Below, piece by piece: positions 46,501-58,000 of a stretch of DNA of 64,000 nt (position 1 is the stretch's first letter; the number at the start of each line of letters is the position of its first letter). Both the position numbers and the translations under genes were made by a program. Where the stretch lies: positions 7,637,861 through 7,701,860 of the forward strand of contig BROE01000016.1 of NCBI GenBank assembly GCA_036571765.1, in the 5' to 3' direction. The notes under the pieces are model-generated. The model was not told the origin of the DNA, ran no database searches, and saw only the letters and a list, made by a program, of their open reading frames with translations. This DNA comes from Plecoglossus altivelis. Lineage: Eukaryota; Chordata; Actinopteri; Osmeriformes; Plecoglossidae.

Positions 46501-48236
46501 ACAAGCTGTAGGGATAACTATGTACTCACTACATGTTTCCCCATAAAGGGTTCAAAAGACACACCGTGGCTTGTTTTTTTAAAGGAAGGGTTTTTGGTCC
46601 AAGTGTCATCCAAGCATAGCATTTAGGGCCCAAACAACCAAACGATTGGTCGTGTTTTTTATGATCATGAGACTATCACAGATATCAGATTTATTTTAGT
46701 GTCAAACCGTTTGATTTCTTGATTGTTATCAAGATATGAAGTGCATTTCCTTTCTCTTTTTTTTACTGTTATGAAAAAACATTTTTTACACTGCCTTCAA
46801 GTAATCTACCGAAGAAACTATAATCCAAAATATCTGATCAGGCTGTTGCACAATTTGTAAATATGGAATTGGCTGGACTGATGATTTTTTTTTACTTCAT
46901 CCAAAAATGATAACAGTCACATCTAATCATACAAATCCAATCACCAGTATGTCATCTGTCAATCCTAAAATGCTGGTCTGTGGATCTAACCTTCCGATCA
47001 ACATGACAACATAAAACGTGTTGAAAGGAGTCTAAGCTCACTCACTTGATCTTCCATTTGAGCGGGACATGTTTCCTACACATCCCATAGCACCAGTTCT
47101 GAGACACCTTCACTCTTTCTTTCAGGGGGATGTGAGGGTACCTGTAAAAAAGACAACCACAATTTTAATGATGTTAATGGTTACGCACCACGCAAAGTCC
47201 AGAACTGTCAGTCATAGCCTTCCTTTATATAGAACTGATTAACAAATGATGTGAGGGTTCACGTTTTAAGGAAACCGTCGTTTGTAAGCATCGGAGAATA
47301 ACTAGCTGAAAGGCAATGGGCGAGTGATTCCATGAGCCAGACTTGTTTGATATGACAGGGTCTCATCTCAGTGGGCTACACAGTCATCCAGAACAGTAGC
47401 ATATGCATTCACATGTGTTGAGGAGCACAGTGCCATAGGGGGTGGCCCCAGTCTGCAGGAAACAGCCTGCTCCTCTCACAGAGCTGAGCGATGTGAAGCC
47501 CCATAGCACTCAGTAGGGAAGGCCAAGTTCAATTACACTAGCTTCAGCCTGCACCTCAGAGGAAACAGCCCACGGCGTGTATAGAATGGGTCTGTGGTGA
47601 GTGAAGTGGCTGAGAGGGAGGAAACTGTTCTGCCAGGCTGGCTCCCATCCAAACTGCCATGTTGGGACCACCGGACCAAGTCAGTCATGGCTAACAATCT
47701 TGGGATATTGTTGACACACTCATACGTGGGCATAGATTTCCTTTCATAACTAATGCTAAGAGTGTCGAAAAGGGTTGGTATTGACTGTTTACTAATTTTC
47801 AAGCATTACGCTAAAAACAAGTTTCAATCAAACATTAAACATGAAATCAAACAGTTTCTTGATCATCTATTCATGATAAGAAATTATTCAATGTGAACGA
47901 CCAGCTAGCAGGTGACTGCCAGGTAGTGCCATCAATATGTACTCTACAATTATAGGTCTACTGGTTATAGCACGTAAAATAGTCCCGTAATCATTATATA
48001 CAACCTCACATGTAAACACTAAAACGGAAGCAGTAAGATCAACAGTCTTACAAGTCTCTTCCATGTCGTGTGATTCCAGTGTTTATCATCTCTTTCGCTA
48101 TTTCCCTCCACACTGCGTCACGGTTGATAAAATTATTAATTGTTTTGCAAACTTGAGAAAGACGACTCAAAGACTTGCAGTCCAAATACGACAAAATGTG
48201 GTAAAGGATATCTTCTGGTAAGTGAAATAACAACAT
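28387..48236 (-). CDS. fbxw4: F-box and WD-40 domain protein 4 (dactylin)
   Basis: Substrate-recognition subunit of an SCF ubiquitin ligase. Joined exons: 48236-48052, 47141-47046, 46505-46320, 46170-46038, 45593-45508, 36290-36225, 30335-30195, 28803-28662, 28518-28387. Phases are continuous and the product is 388 aa. The F-box is at residues 6-48 (LPEDILYHILSYLD, SRLSQVC, VWREIA). Then come KERVKVSQNW (about 69-78) and WD-type repeats from about residue 131 (VFSGHLDDVC, SGGSDGKI, YSGHNQEVNC, SGSRDRTA, FVTGTACC, GAGVLDMAYESPF, LTCGYDTYIRSWDL, KCVMEWEEPHDS, GSSYYGVVRLWD, SSPVYCLRF). The ATG is preceded by an in-frame TAA, which fixes the start. The acidic N-terminal extension of the human protein is absent. 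It is linked to fgf8 as in other vertebrates, and introns 5 and 6 are unusually large. Confidence 0.96.
28662..28803 (-). CDS. fbxw4: fbxw4 exon 8
   Basis: 142 nt encoding KCVMEWEEPHDSALYCIQTD and IASGSSYYGVVRLWDKRQ. Acceptor CCAACAG, donor GTGTGT. Confidence 0.95.
28804..30194 (-). other. fbxw4 intron 7 with degenerate minisatellite
   Basis: The 28858-29135 part is a degenerate GT-rich tandem repeat (units like GTAGGAGGTGACAGTGGTGG). CA/CG repeats lie at 29262-29320 and GACA repeats near 30127-30165. No exon is seen. Confidence 0.7.
30195..30335 (-). CDS. fbxw4: fbxw4 exon 7
   Basis: 141 nt encoding CECVCCLGSEFRRGAGVLDM, YESPFQLLTCGYDTYIRSWD and LRLSP. The first 18 coding bases are a TG-rich stretch giving CECVCC. 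The length from the preceding WD pair to LGS equals that in the human protein, so the acceptor choice is supported. Confidence 0.92.
32211..32432. repeat. C-rich minisatellite
   Basis: About 14-15 bp units built on CCAGGCCCCCCTAG and variants (GTCCCCCGAGC), roughly 15 copies. Confidence 0.9.
33066..33172. repeat. G-rich minisatellite
   Basis: Four to five copies of about 21 bp built on GTGCAGAGAGGGGAGGGG. Confidence 0.9.
33431..33487. repeat. 19-bp tandem repeat, three copies
   Basis: The unit GTGCCCTAGGGGAGGAGAG is repeated three times. Confidence 0.9.
36225..36290 (-). CDS. fbxw4: fbxw4 exon 6, isolated 66-bp exon
   Basis: Encodes TFVTGTACCENFAPLRIWDV, matching the FVTGTACCGHF...RIWDL segment of FBXW4. 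It is phase-compatible with both neighbours, which lie 9.2 and 5.9 kb away. Acceptor AACGCAG, donor GTGAGA. Confidence 0.93.
36291..45507 (-). other. fbxw4 intron 5, possible fgf8 regulatory territory
   Basis: 9217 bp without a recognisable exon. Contains CA/CG-rich tracts (38180-38345), TG repeats (40910-40975), and a 22-bp minisatellite (44539-44692). A non-repetitive island sits at about 44275-44405. Confidence 0.65.
44539..44692. repeat. 22-bp minisatellite, seven copies
   Basis: Seven units of GTGTATGAGGGACTATCTGT plus GT, with GAGGGA recurring exactly every 22 bp from 44545. Copies differ by single bases. Confidence 0.95.
45508..45593 (-). CDS. fbxw4: fbxw4 exon 5
   Basis: 86 nt encoding LWSLSSNCPKST and DRVWSVAISPTL. 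Acceptor CTCTAG, donor GTAAGC. It is followed by a 9.2-kb intron. Confidence 0.9.
45594..46037 (-). other. fbxw4 intron 4
   Basis: 444 bp, no recognised element. Confidence 0.75.
46038..46170 (-). CDS. fbxw4: fbxw4 exon 4: WD repeats
   Basis: 133 nt encoding DGKIVAHHRR, YSGHNQEVNCLDCRGG and IISGSRDRTAR. Donor GTGAGA. Confidence 0.94.
46320..46505 (-). CDS. fbxw4: fbxw4 exon 3: start of WD region
   Basis: 186 nt encoding LLPWIQLRDDVLYLSQAADI, then VFSGHLDDVCRF and HLVSGG. Donor GTAAAC. Confidence 0.94.
46506..47045 (-). other. fbxw4 intron 2
   Basis: 540 bp, AT-rich, no recognised element. Confidence 0.75.
47046..47141 (-). CDS. fbxw4: fbxw4 exon 2
   Basis: 96 nt encoding YPHIPLKERVKVSQNW and PLKWKI. 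Acceptor TTTTTTACAG, donor GTGAGT. Confidence 0.94.
47142..48051 (-). other. fbxw4 intron 1
   Basis: 910 bp, no recognised element. Confidence 0.75.
48052..48236 (-). CDS. fbxw4: fbxw4 exon 1: F-box
   Basis: 185 nt from ATG through RHGRD. An in-frame TAA lies two codons upstream of the ATG. Donor GTAAGA. Confidence 0.95.
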
Positions 48237-49224
48237 TTTGAGTTATTTAAGAAGTTTGCTTCTTTCCCGTTACGTTTTGTCTTGTGTTTTTCTCTAAGAG
48301 GTATACTGCCTCGTCTGTGGAAATGTCCTAAAACAGGTTTTGATAGCGATAAACAATATTCCATGGTTTCAGAGCGCGTGTTTACAAGCGATACAGGAAG
48401 CCATCCCCAATCTGTCTACTCACCACGTGGTAACGTTGATGACGTAATGACGCACTAACATAAGCATTGCCAAGTAGCTCAGGATAATAACAATTTCACC
48501 AAAAGTATTTGAGATAAAAGAAATTTTAAATAGAATGCATTTTTATTACTATAAAACAGTCTTATTTACCATGATACTATGACGAATAGGGCAGTATTGA
48601 CCTTAAGGGGATTAAATTGATTAGAACAAAATAGCAATGTCAAAATGTGCAGTCTCTGACCACAAAACAGTTACAGGGTTTGTGATCATGTGATAAATAC
48701 AAAAATACGTTGATATGTTTTCATACAGCAGCATTGCACCTTAGACTTGTAGACTATGGTTTGTATTCCAAAAAAATGACCATAGAGTTTCCTAAATGCA
48801 TGTTGTTGTTTTCACTTGATGACATGGGTGCCTAAGATCCTAAACTGTAGTAACTACTTTTATGTGAAGCACGTTTGTCATGTTTACATATGAGAAAAAT
48901 ATAGCATGACTTAGCCACAATAATTGTATTGTTCTCTGTTGTATCTGTTGCCCATTCTTAGCTCCTAGCAGCCACACAGGGTATGGAGCAATGCGATGGC
49001 CTGTGGCATATGGCTTACCCTTTCATTCTGATGTTTGGTCGTTCTTTTTTGATGTTGGGTTTTTTGTTAATGCTGGTTGACCCCCATTTCACGTTGACAT
49101 TCAAAACCATCATTGTCTGACATGTTTTTCTATTACAGCCACAATAGGTCTGCTTGATTAGGGGTTATGGCTTGTGATAGGTTGTTTGATCAGGGGTCAC
49201 GGTGTGTGATTGGCAGATATGCAG

Positions 49225-49239
49225 CTCCCAGGTGGCGGT
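49225..49239 (+). promoter_or_regulatory. partial CTCF-like site
   Basis: CTCCCAGGTGGCGGT matches CCASYAGRKGGCRSY at 13 of 15 positions, with an intact right-hand core. Confidence 0.3.
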
Positions 49240-51112
49240 TTTTGTTAGAACCAGAGTGGCAGCATGACCTCAGCTCATTCAGCACAGTGACCGTGTTGCA
49301 CACAGAGAAGTGACCAGAGTGCGACCACGTCCCAAAGAAGGACTTAGGGACCCAGAGTTCCTTACACCGACTCAACTGTGACCACGGCTGACAAAGCTAA
49401 TACATTCTTAACAACAACTGTAGGACCATAAAACCGCAGAGAAGGGTACCTGTTTACGTTTTGCTTTACCAATTGGTAGATGAAACAGTGATGTTGGAAT
49501 AGTGCCCTGGCTTCTATACTTTTGTTCCCCACATTGTTTATCTAGTGTGCAGTTGATCTTATTATTTTTGTTATGTTTGACAGAAAATGTATCCACAAAT
49601 TGGGCATTGTCAACATAGCAGAACTATTTGAGCGAGCTGGTTTTGCACGGGTGAAACGATGGCTGAAAAGCACATGAAAAGACGTACAAAGCTTGATGTT
49701 TAGCATCAGTAGCATACGTTTGGGCACATTCACATCACGCCAGTCCCATTCAGTTGCAACTGGCAGCCCCAAAAGTCTTTGATCAGCTGTGCATGACGGC
49801 ACATAATTGAAATATGCAGATGGTTTTTTTAGAGACCTGTCCCCTTGTTGAACGCTGCACACACTGAAAGGACACGTCCTAAACACTGGGACGTCTAAAA
49901 AAATCATTTATGGTCGGCTTTCCAGCTGAACTGTCATGGCTTAAAGGAAATGAAGAGGTTGGGAGCTGGGGGAGAGGAGGGGTGCATGGGGGGGCAGGGG
50001 GGGTGAGGGGGGTCTTCCCTTTTGATCTTTTTAGGGCAGAGCAGAAAGGAGGGGGGGTGGTCTCCCTGAGCTGGCAAACACATTTAGCTGGTAATTGTTC
50101 AGATCATTCTGACAATCAGTCTTGGAAATGCATGGACAAACAAAAGTTTACAGCTCCAATTGGATAAGTCAGCAGGTCTCCTGTAAGGCTCGTATATATT
50201 AACAATGGGGCTGCCAACTTGGAACTCTACTTTGATGCGTTGTTTGTGATTCAATTATCTTTCTCCCATTTAACAGATTTTATAAAGAATTTTAGAACAT
50301 GGAGTTCGAGGAATACCGAAATGCAGTTGTCTTGTAGCGTATAGGAAGAAGGAACACAGACACATAAGGGGGTAATCTACCTCTGAAGCTTCAGCAAACT
50401 GGACACTAAATGTATTACAGGGTTTGTTGCACTGTTAAAATTGAGTGGATTACCATGTAGTAGTACTACATAGTAGCCAATTATATAATTTGTTTTCAAG
50501 ACATTTGGTCATTCAAAGCAAAATGTTGATGGCAATAGCCTTAGGAAAGTAGGTACATATATGTGTATGGGCACAGGCAAGAGGTCCTGAAGGACACTTA
50601 ACCTCTTGGGAACCTCACTGGTGCAGTGCAGGACAGCTTCCATGTCTGGGTCTGATAATGAGGCCACCCTGAGCTGATTGTGGCTAATGTGAATGTGTGC
50701 CTATACCCAATCAGTATTGATAGGCAGGTTAACCCGGTGGTTTACTTAAAGCATTCAAAGCTTGCTGTAATTTCCTGAAAATGGTAAAACCGTGAAAATG
50801 TTTTAAGTGGGTTTTGATGTGTGTGTGTGTGGAGGGGGGGGCAGGTTGTGTCGACCAGCAGTATACAGGGCTGCTTAGGGAGACAGGGTCGCGCTCCCTG
50901 CTCACCCCTGCTATTCTATGGCCTCCACAGGGGAGGAGGTGGGGGGGGGGGGGGGGGGGAGAGAGAGAGTTGGAGCAGGGGCTAAATTGCTCCCTAAGTA
51001 AATGAAGAAGGTAGCTGTGTTTGTTTATCTGGGGTTAAGGATGATGGTTGAGGCTCAATAAAATGGATGAAAGCGATTTTACCCCCTCTTTTCTGCAGCC
51101 GAATTGCTCTGC

Positions 51113-51120
51113 ATTTGCAT
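51113..51120 (+). promoter_or_regulatory. POU octamer ATTTGCAT
   Basis: An exact octamer in a non-repetitive island 2.6 kb past the fgf8 stop codon, on the fbxw4 side. Function is inferred. Confidence 0.3.
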
Positions 51121-52606
51121 GGCATCACAGGCTACGCAGAAGGTGTGATTTTTCCCACAACCTAGGTCTTCCCAGGATCCATTGCGGCACCACAGCCGTA
51201 AGAGCCGGCAAGAGTCACAATGGAGAGGCCACGCTTGTGCCCTAATTCAATTAATTTGCACATAACAAGGTTTATCAAAACCATAAAAAACCTGCATCGC
51301 AGAGCAGTGAACATATTGATGTGTCAGTTCATGTCTTTTAGTCAACACCTTGTGAGACTATAGACATTGAAATTGAATGTGCCATTCTTCTTGCACATTT
51401 AAAAATAAATCATTAAGTTATCAGGAAACATGTTGGCAGTAATTGATTGATGTTGGGTTACTACAAAGAATCCAGAGAAAACTGTTTTAATCCATTGAGG
51501 AAGGGCTTAATCAGATTAATGTCAAGTATATTGTGTGGACCAGTTAATTCAGCACTCCCGGGTTGAAGGGCTTCTCAACACGTAAGCACTAAATGAAAAG
51601 ATCAGTGGAGTTAAGACGTGAGCAAATCCAGATACATCTAGATACTCATGGAAACCCTTACAAGGAACATTGACAAAACACCTCATGAAGAACAGTAAAC
51701 ACTTAACCTTGTAACTTGCACTCATTTTGGCATCACAGAGTAAAGAAATTCTGGGATTTAAACTGTGATTTACAAGATTTGAGGGGTGGCCCAAATGGTT
51801 ATGCCATCTTTCACATCCAGACCGATAGTAGAGATAATGATAACTTGAATTCAAATCCAAATAGGGTACCACACTCCATGCAGTAAACATCCACACAGGT
51901 TTTCTACAGAGAGGTTCTGACTCAGTGAGGTCTTGTTCTACCAATGATGCCCTGTCATAAACCTGCTAAACTCTTTCAGTTTGTTTCCTGCGTATGTGTA
52001 GGATCATAGTATATACACAACTGATTCATCCAGGCAAAACAATGGAATAGAATATGATCCAAATGCAGTTTTTTTCACATGACATTATATAGTTTGTGTT
52101 TTTAGCTATGTATTGAATCTGTAATGGCGGATGAGCAAAGGTGGCTGACGTTATAGAGCCTGAAGCATCCTAGGAGAGATGGTGTTGAACAAACATCAAA
52201 ACCCAAGTCCTCACTCAGCAGCGCTTAAACCATCCCCACCTTCCAAGACGTGGTCCACAAACAAACAAACATACACACTGGGGCTGTCCAATCAGATTAC
52301 AAACACACACCGGGACTGTCCAATCAGATTAAGCCCTTGGGTGTCAAAGGGGAGGGAGATGAAAGAAAAACAGCCGTCTGCACAAGAGGAGACATGGAGA
52401 GAGACAGTTACTGAGGCCAGGGAAACCGAAGCCTAAAACAAACACTGCTATCAACTCTACAGGACCAAAGCAGTGCTATCTTCCATAAGAGTGACACATA
52501 GCTATGTGCCAAAGAGGCTCTGATGTCAAATTACCAGGAGTTGTCCCAGGCAATGTAACCTGACCAAGACGAATGTCGAGTCCTTGTCATATAATGTTTG
52601 TCTGTT

Positions 52607-52612
52607 TTTATT
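52607..52612 (-). terminator. possible fgf8 poly(A) signal AATAAA
   Basis: TTTATT on the plus strand, about 1.15 kb past the fgf8 stop. It is the first clear hexamer found downstream. Confidence 0.4.
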
Positions 52613-53759
52613 CTTGTTCAGGATAGTCGAGACAAGGTCATTTTGGTCAACAGCAAAAGGCCCTTAGTCCGTCTATGCTTGAAAAACATAAAAGACGTCA
52701 GTGATGGATTCAGGTATACAATAAAAGTGTCAAGAAATGCACCTGCGATCTAATATGTCTGAGTGTGTCACAGCATCATAGTATCACTATGAGTTGCTCT
52801 GAATTGACTGTTGTCATCACAGAAGTGTAAAACAAGATTAGTTCAAAACGAAATAGAGTCAAGGATAATACAACAACCACTTACAAACAAGCGTTTAATA
52901 CCAGTATTCTAATGTACATTCATTACACATTTTAAATAAATACTCCATCCTTAAAATTATTTTTTTACACATCCTCAAATAAAAATATATTTATATATGT
53001 ATAAAAACAGACAGACATGGGACAACAAAACAAAGGGAGTTCGCTACACTTGAATACAATACACCTACATTTACAGTTTTAGCAGGAAACCTGTGATTAT
53101 CCATGTAGCTGCCACATTTTCCATTAAACAAACATGGTTTGTTTTAACTGTGTTTTTATAGAACTTAAGAAGTAGCATAGTCACAACACAGTATTAATCA
53201 GAGGTGCCGTGGCATTGTGTGGTACTAAACACGTAACATTACCATAATGTCGTGTAACGTTACGGTAATGAGACATTACAAAACGTTAGGCAGCATTACT
53301 GAACAGTTATACAATGTTGTACACAGCCCTCTTGAATGCAGCGTAGTTGTTGTGTGAGTGTCTGAGCCTTTGAACGCTGCATTCTTTGACAGTGCGGTCA
53401 ATCTGGGCCCTTCAAGTCTCCTTGAGCAGCAGGTACGAGTCCAGAACGACTCTGAAATGGCTCTAAAAGTCAACGTTCTATTGAAACGCCAGCACCTCAA
53501 ATGTCCATCATTTAGGTTAGGTGCGTCTAAAAAACAACTTTCATTTTACAGGTCAGTACTAAAAGTCTGGAGTAGAAAAATAGATTCCTCATTTGTATGT
53601 TTTAATCTTTTTTTTTTTACTTTATAAGAAAAATAGAAAAACTAAAAGTTAAGGTATAGTTATGCTCAGTAAAAAATGACTTGAGTAGACTAGGGGCAGA
53701 AGAGACTGTGTCTGCTTTGTTGGTCAGTGTCTCTCTCCTCTCCCCTTCTGTCTCCCCCC

Positions 53760-54044
53760 TCAGCGCTCTGCTGAGTGGTGTGTGCGTTTAGTCCTCTTAC
53801 TGAAAGGGTACTGGATGAAGTCGAATGGCCGTTGGTGGGACGGGTGGATGGGTTGGTGTCCGCGAGGAAGTCTCTTCATGAAGTGGACCTCGCGCTGGTG
53901 CTGGCGCGTCCGCGAGCCTTTTCGTGGGCGACCACGTCGGGTAAAGGCCATGTACCAATTCTCGTAGCGAGCGTTCCTCAGCGCCGTGTAGTTGTTCTCC
54001 AGTACGATCTCAGTGAAGATGCAGTCACGGCCTTGCCCATTTTT
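53760..54044 (-). CDS. fgf8: fgf8 exon 5 (heparin-binding C-terminus)
   Basis: 285 nt with acceptor TTTCCCACAG. Encodes KNGQGRDCIFTEIVLENNYT, the basic heparin-binding segment, RPFDFIQYPFSKRTKRT and TGA at 53762-53760. Confidence 0.96.
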   Translation of the reverse strand, partial: KNGQGRDCIFTEIVLENNYTALRNARYENWYMAFTRRGRPRKGSRTRQHQREVHFMKRLPRGHQPIHPSHQRPFDFIQYPFSKRTKRTHHSAER

Positions 54045-55044
54045 CTGTGGGAAACAGAAAACACACAGGGTTAGGATGAAAGCAAGCTAAGGAAAAGCAA
54101 GGACTTTTTATGAAGATTTACGGTTGTGAGATCAGACATATGAAGGCTCCCTACGCCCTGGGTCTCTGCGTCCACAAACACACACATTCATCCCAGCGCA
54201 CACTCGCATACATTCATCCCAACACACACACACACAGACATTCATCCCAACACACACACACAAGCCTTCCTCACACGCATGAACCATATGCTACAGTCAT
54301 TACAGGCCCAGATCAGAGAGAGGGGATGACAGTAAGCGATGATCCTCCACCCCCCTCCTCCACCACCACCAAACACACCGACATGGGCAACTCTCGTCCG
54401 CTCAGAACCACTCGCGGGTCAGCTGTCTGAGTCACGCCATCACCTTTGCAAAAACAAATACCTCTGAAGTTACTATTCCTCCTAGTGCTCGATCAGCTTC
54501 TAGTGTGGATTTCCCTGTGCTTCGATCGACTACTGCTGTGGCTGTCAGCTTGTGGTTAAATATAATCAGAGTGCTCCTTGGGTTGAATATCAATCCATCG
54601 ACCCCAAAATAAATCAAGTCTGTCTACTCTGGAGCTCCAATTAGGAACCTCCTTGATTTGCTTCTTAATATAGCCCTCCAGAACTTCTTAATTGAAGGGC
54701 AATGGAACAAAGACATTTTGTAGTGCATCCTCAGCCATGCTGGACAGACGTCAAGGATACAAAGAAACATTTTGAACGATAAGGCAGTCGGACAGATTTT
54801 TTCTTTGCTGCCACTGGTGCAAAGGTTCAAGTGAGAACCTGTCCGTTATGTAGATATACAGATTTTGATTATTAAGTGTGGTTTGATTATATTCTGGTGC
54901 TCTGGTAAGCCCCTGTCTGTAAACTTAGTTAACAGACCTTTCCTTTACTGCTCAAGGAAACGTCACACACCAGCAGCACTAACTTAGCTCACTCCCACCT
55001 TTGGACAACATGAACTGTTAAAAATAACCCTAGCGTCCTGCAAG

Positions 55045-55077
<33 letters not shown>

Positions 55078-58000
55078 TCACACGCATGTACGCATTCACT
55101 CCCTAATGCACAATCACACACACACACACACAAATACCCTGATTGCAACAACACAACTACACGCACACACGCATACACACACAGACCAGGCTGTTGCTGA
55201 GCCAGTATGGCAGGGAGAGGTAGATCAGGGCAGATGGTGCACCTGGCAGGGTTCTGGACCGGGGAGGCGGGGCTGGCATCCCTGTTTATTAACCAACACA
55301 GCAAGATAGGACCAAAGAGACACCCTCAGACCCTCACCACAACACACACTCACTCACACTCTGATCCACCAAAGAGAACACTAACCACAGGAATGATCTT
55401 TCTTTTTTTTGGAGCATGGTTAGAAATATGGCTATATTCTTATAAAGAAAGATAAAAACGTAGAAATGGCCAAATATGACTTTTTTGGAATTCAGTTATG
55501 GATCTACCTAATAGTAGAAAGAATGCGGAGCTCAACAGAACCTCAACGGTTCCGGACAGAAGTGAGTCTATAACTCTGAGTGCTGCAGACTGCAGAGCGG
55601 TGAGCAGACAAGGATGGAAACCGTACGACAACTCTAAAGTAGATCTCAATAGGAATCAGATCCGTTCAATCGATTCAACAAACAGGAAATCTCTCTCGTT
55701 CCAATCAGCTTGAAACTTTACAGCCTCCAGTAAGAATGGTGAAAATGTCACTTACAACCGCAGTGTCAAGACCCACAAATACAAATGAAGTTTTGATGCT
55801 TTCTGATCTTCTGGACAACAAGAAGGGCCCATGATCATACACACGTCGCCGTCCACATGACAATCTGTTTTTCTTCCTACCTTTCCAATCAGCTTCCCCC
55901 TCTTGTTCATGCAGATGTAGAATCCAGTCTCGGCTCCCTTGATCCGCACGCGACTCCCAAACGTGTCCGTCTCCACGACGAGCTTGGCTGAGGAAACAAA
56001 AGAGTTTTATAAGCGATCAGGGCAGAGAACTTTGGCACTGTTTGTAATGACATGTTGATCAAAGCCGTGCACACATACAGGCACACATGACTGTAGTACA
56101 CACCCCACTCATCAGTTTTGCTCTCTCTCTTTCACGCAAAACACACACACAGAAAATCTACAGGGACCATTCTTGAGGATTTATGTAAGCTCACATTTTT
56201 GCAAAATGATAAAACCACGTGTGTCTTTGAAATGTGAAGGGGCTATCCTGAAAAGAGTATCAGTATTCTTCTTTTTTTTAAATCTAAATATGTAGACACT
56301 TGACATTTCAGTGGTACCTTCATCTCTATTCTAAGACACTTTAAAACAGTGCAAGAGAGTACACATCTCTGCATGGTGTTCACTGTGTAGGCGCCATCTC
56401 AAAACATATCACTGATTCAACTGAATTTAAAACATATGACATTTGATGCGTTACTGGAAAATGCATCTGAAATGTTGAAGCCATACTCCCCCCCCATCCC
56501 ATTCCCTCAGCCCCCCCAAAACGATGTTCATTTAAATTCAATGGATGCAGTAAGTGAACTGTAGACTCTCTACTTCATATTCCTGAAAAGGAAAGGCACA
56601 TTGCCACTCTCCAATTGCTAATGGCAGTCTTGGCCATGTTCAAACTGACTAGTCTCTGACCTGCCACTTCACCACAGCACAGTAGTTCAGACCAAAGCTG
56701 GTGGTTGTGGTCATATTCTGAGGTTTGGCAATAGTAAAAATGGCCTCCCAGGCAGGCTACAAGTCCTGACTCCCCCCCCCCCCACACACACACACACAAA
56801 CACAAACACACTCAGACACTTGCACACATCCAATTACATTAACACAGAACACAGATTGGGAGCCTCCACAATCTGAAGGTTTATTCCACACACACTTGAC
56901 TCATTAGCTGTAGAGATACTGCAAAAAATAAAAACCAACAGCAGCAGCAGTAACCACACACTTGAGTGTATGGTTGTCATATTAATTTGTCCTTTTATTT
57001 GTCTGTATATTTGCTATATTAAATGAAATTGCATCGGCTTTGATTTAAAAATCAGATTCAGAGGAACATCTTAACTTATGTGTGTGCGTGAGTTTCATGA
57101 ACAGATTAAGCCAGAGCGGGTAGAGAGGGGGTAAAGTTGTGCGTAAAAGGCAGGCAGGGGTGGCTATGATTCGGCCGTGCCTATTTTGGTTAGTAGCTAG
57201 ACAGAAGGAGAGGGAAAGAGTTATGCAGGAAATGTTCAGGAGGTTGAAGTAGGATGACTTCTAATGGCTCTTCCAGACACGCGTCTCTCTGGAGAATCAC
57301 CAACAGCACAATCTAGAATCCATTTTACATTTTTTTTGGACTCCGCGCGCACTCCTCCCTCAACAAAAGCCTTCCAGCTATCAAAGGTCATCAAATATTG
57401 TCAGAAAAGAGGTCAAACGACTACTTATAATGGAAACATACGGGTTTAGTTGGTTTAGGTAGATGACAATATGTTACGTGTTTCTTACTTATTGCTGTGT
57501 TAATGTAATATGATCTTAAGCTTACCATGAACATCTCCATCATCCGCCATAGCGTTGATCTTCTTATTGGGGAGTACTTGCACGTGCTTCCCACTGGTTC
57601 GGCTATAAAGTTGGTAGGTCCGAATTAACCTTCGGCTCACCCGGTCCGTCACTTTACTCTGGTCGCTTACATGCTGCGTGAAATTAGGCGGGGACTGATT
57701 GGTTACCTGTCAGAAATTAGATGTCATACCAATCAGAGTCTGCAAAAATTGCTTCCATGTATTACAGTAAATAACCTATGCGTCACAAAAAGTGGAAACC
57801 AATTTGGGTAGAAAACTGCAGTTGGCTATCCTCTAAATTAAACCTTAACCTCCAACAACCTTAGGTAAATTAGATATTTCCAATTGTCTTTCTATTAACT
57901 AAAGCCAAAATTTAAAAGCCAAAAGCACAAATTATTTAAATACGTTTGTCCCCTATGGCCACCCTTTTCACTTGAAAAGCAACCACGTAACGTCAAATTA

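Larger units (their letters stand above)
48237..53759. other. fbxw4 promoter / fgf8 3' interval
   Basis: 5.5 kb between the fbxw4 start and the fgf8 stop. It should hold the fbxw4 promoter at the left and the fgf8 3' UTR at the right. Seen: a partial CTCF-like motif (49225-49239), an octamer inside a low-repeat island (51085-51260), and a G run at 50941-50959. No other gene is recognised. Confidence 0.6.

Noticed and set aside
54432..54840. LINE-like remnant in fgf8 intron 4 (minus)
   Set aside because: Only a short SLFHCPSIKKFW reading resembles an L1-type C-terminus; too little to call a mobile element.
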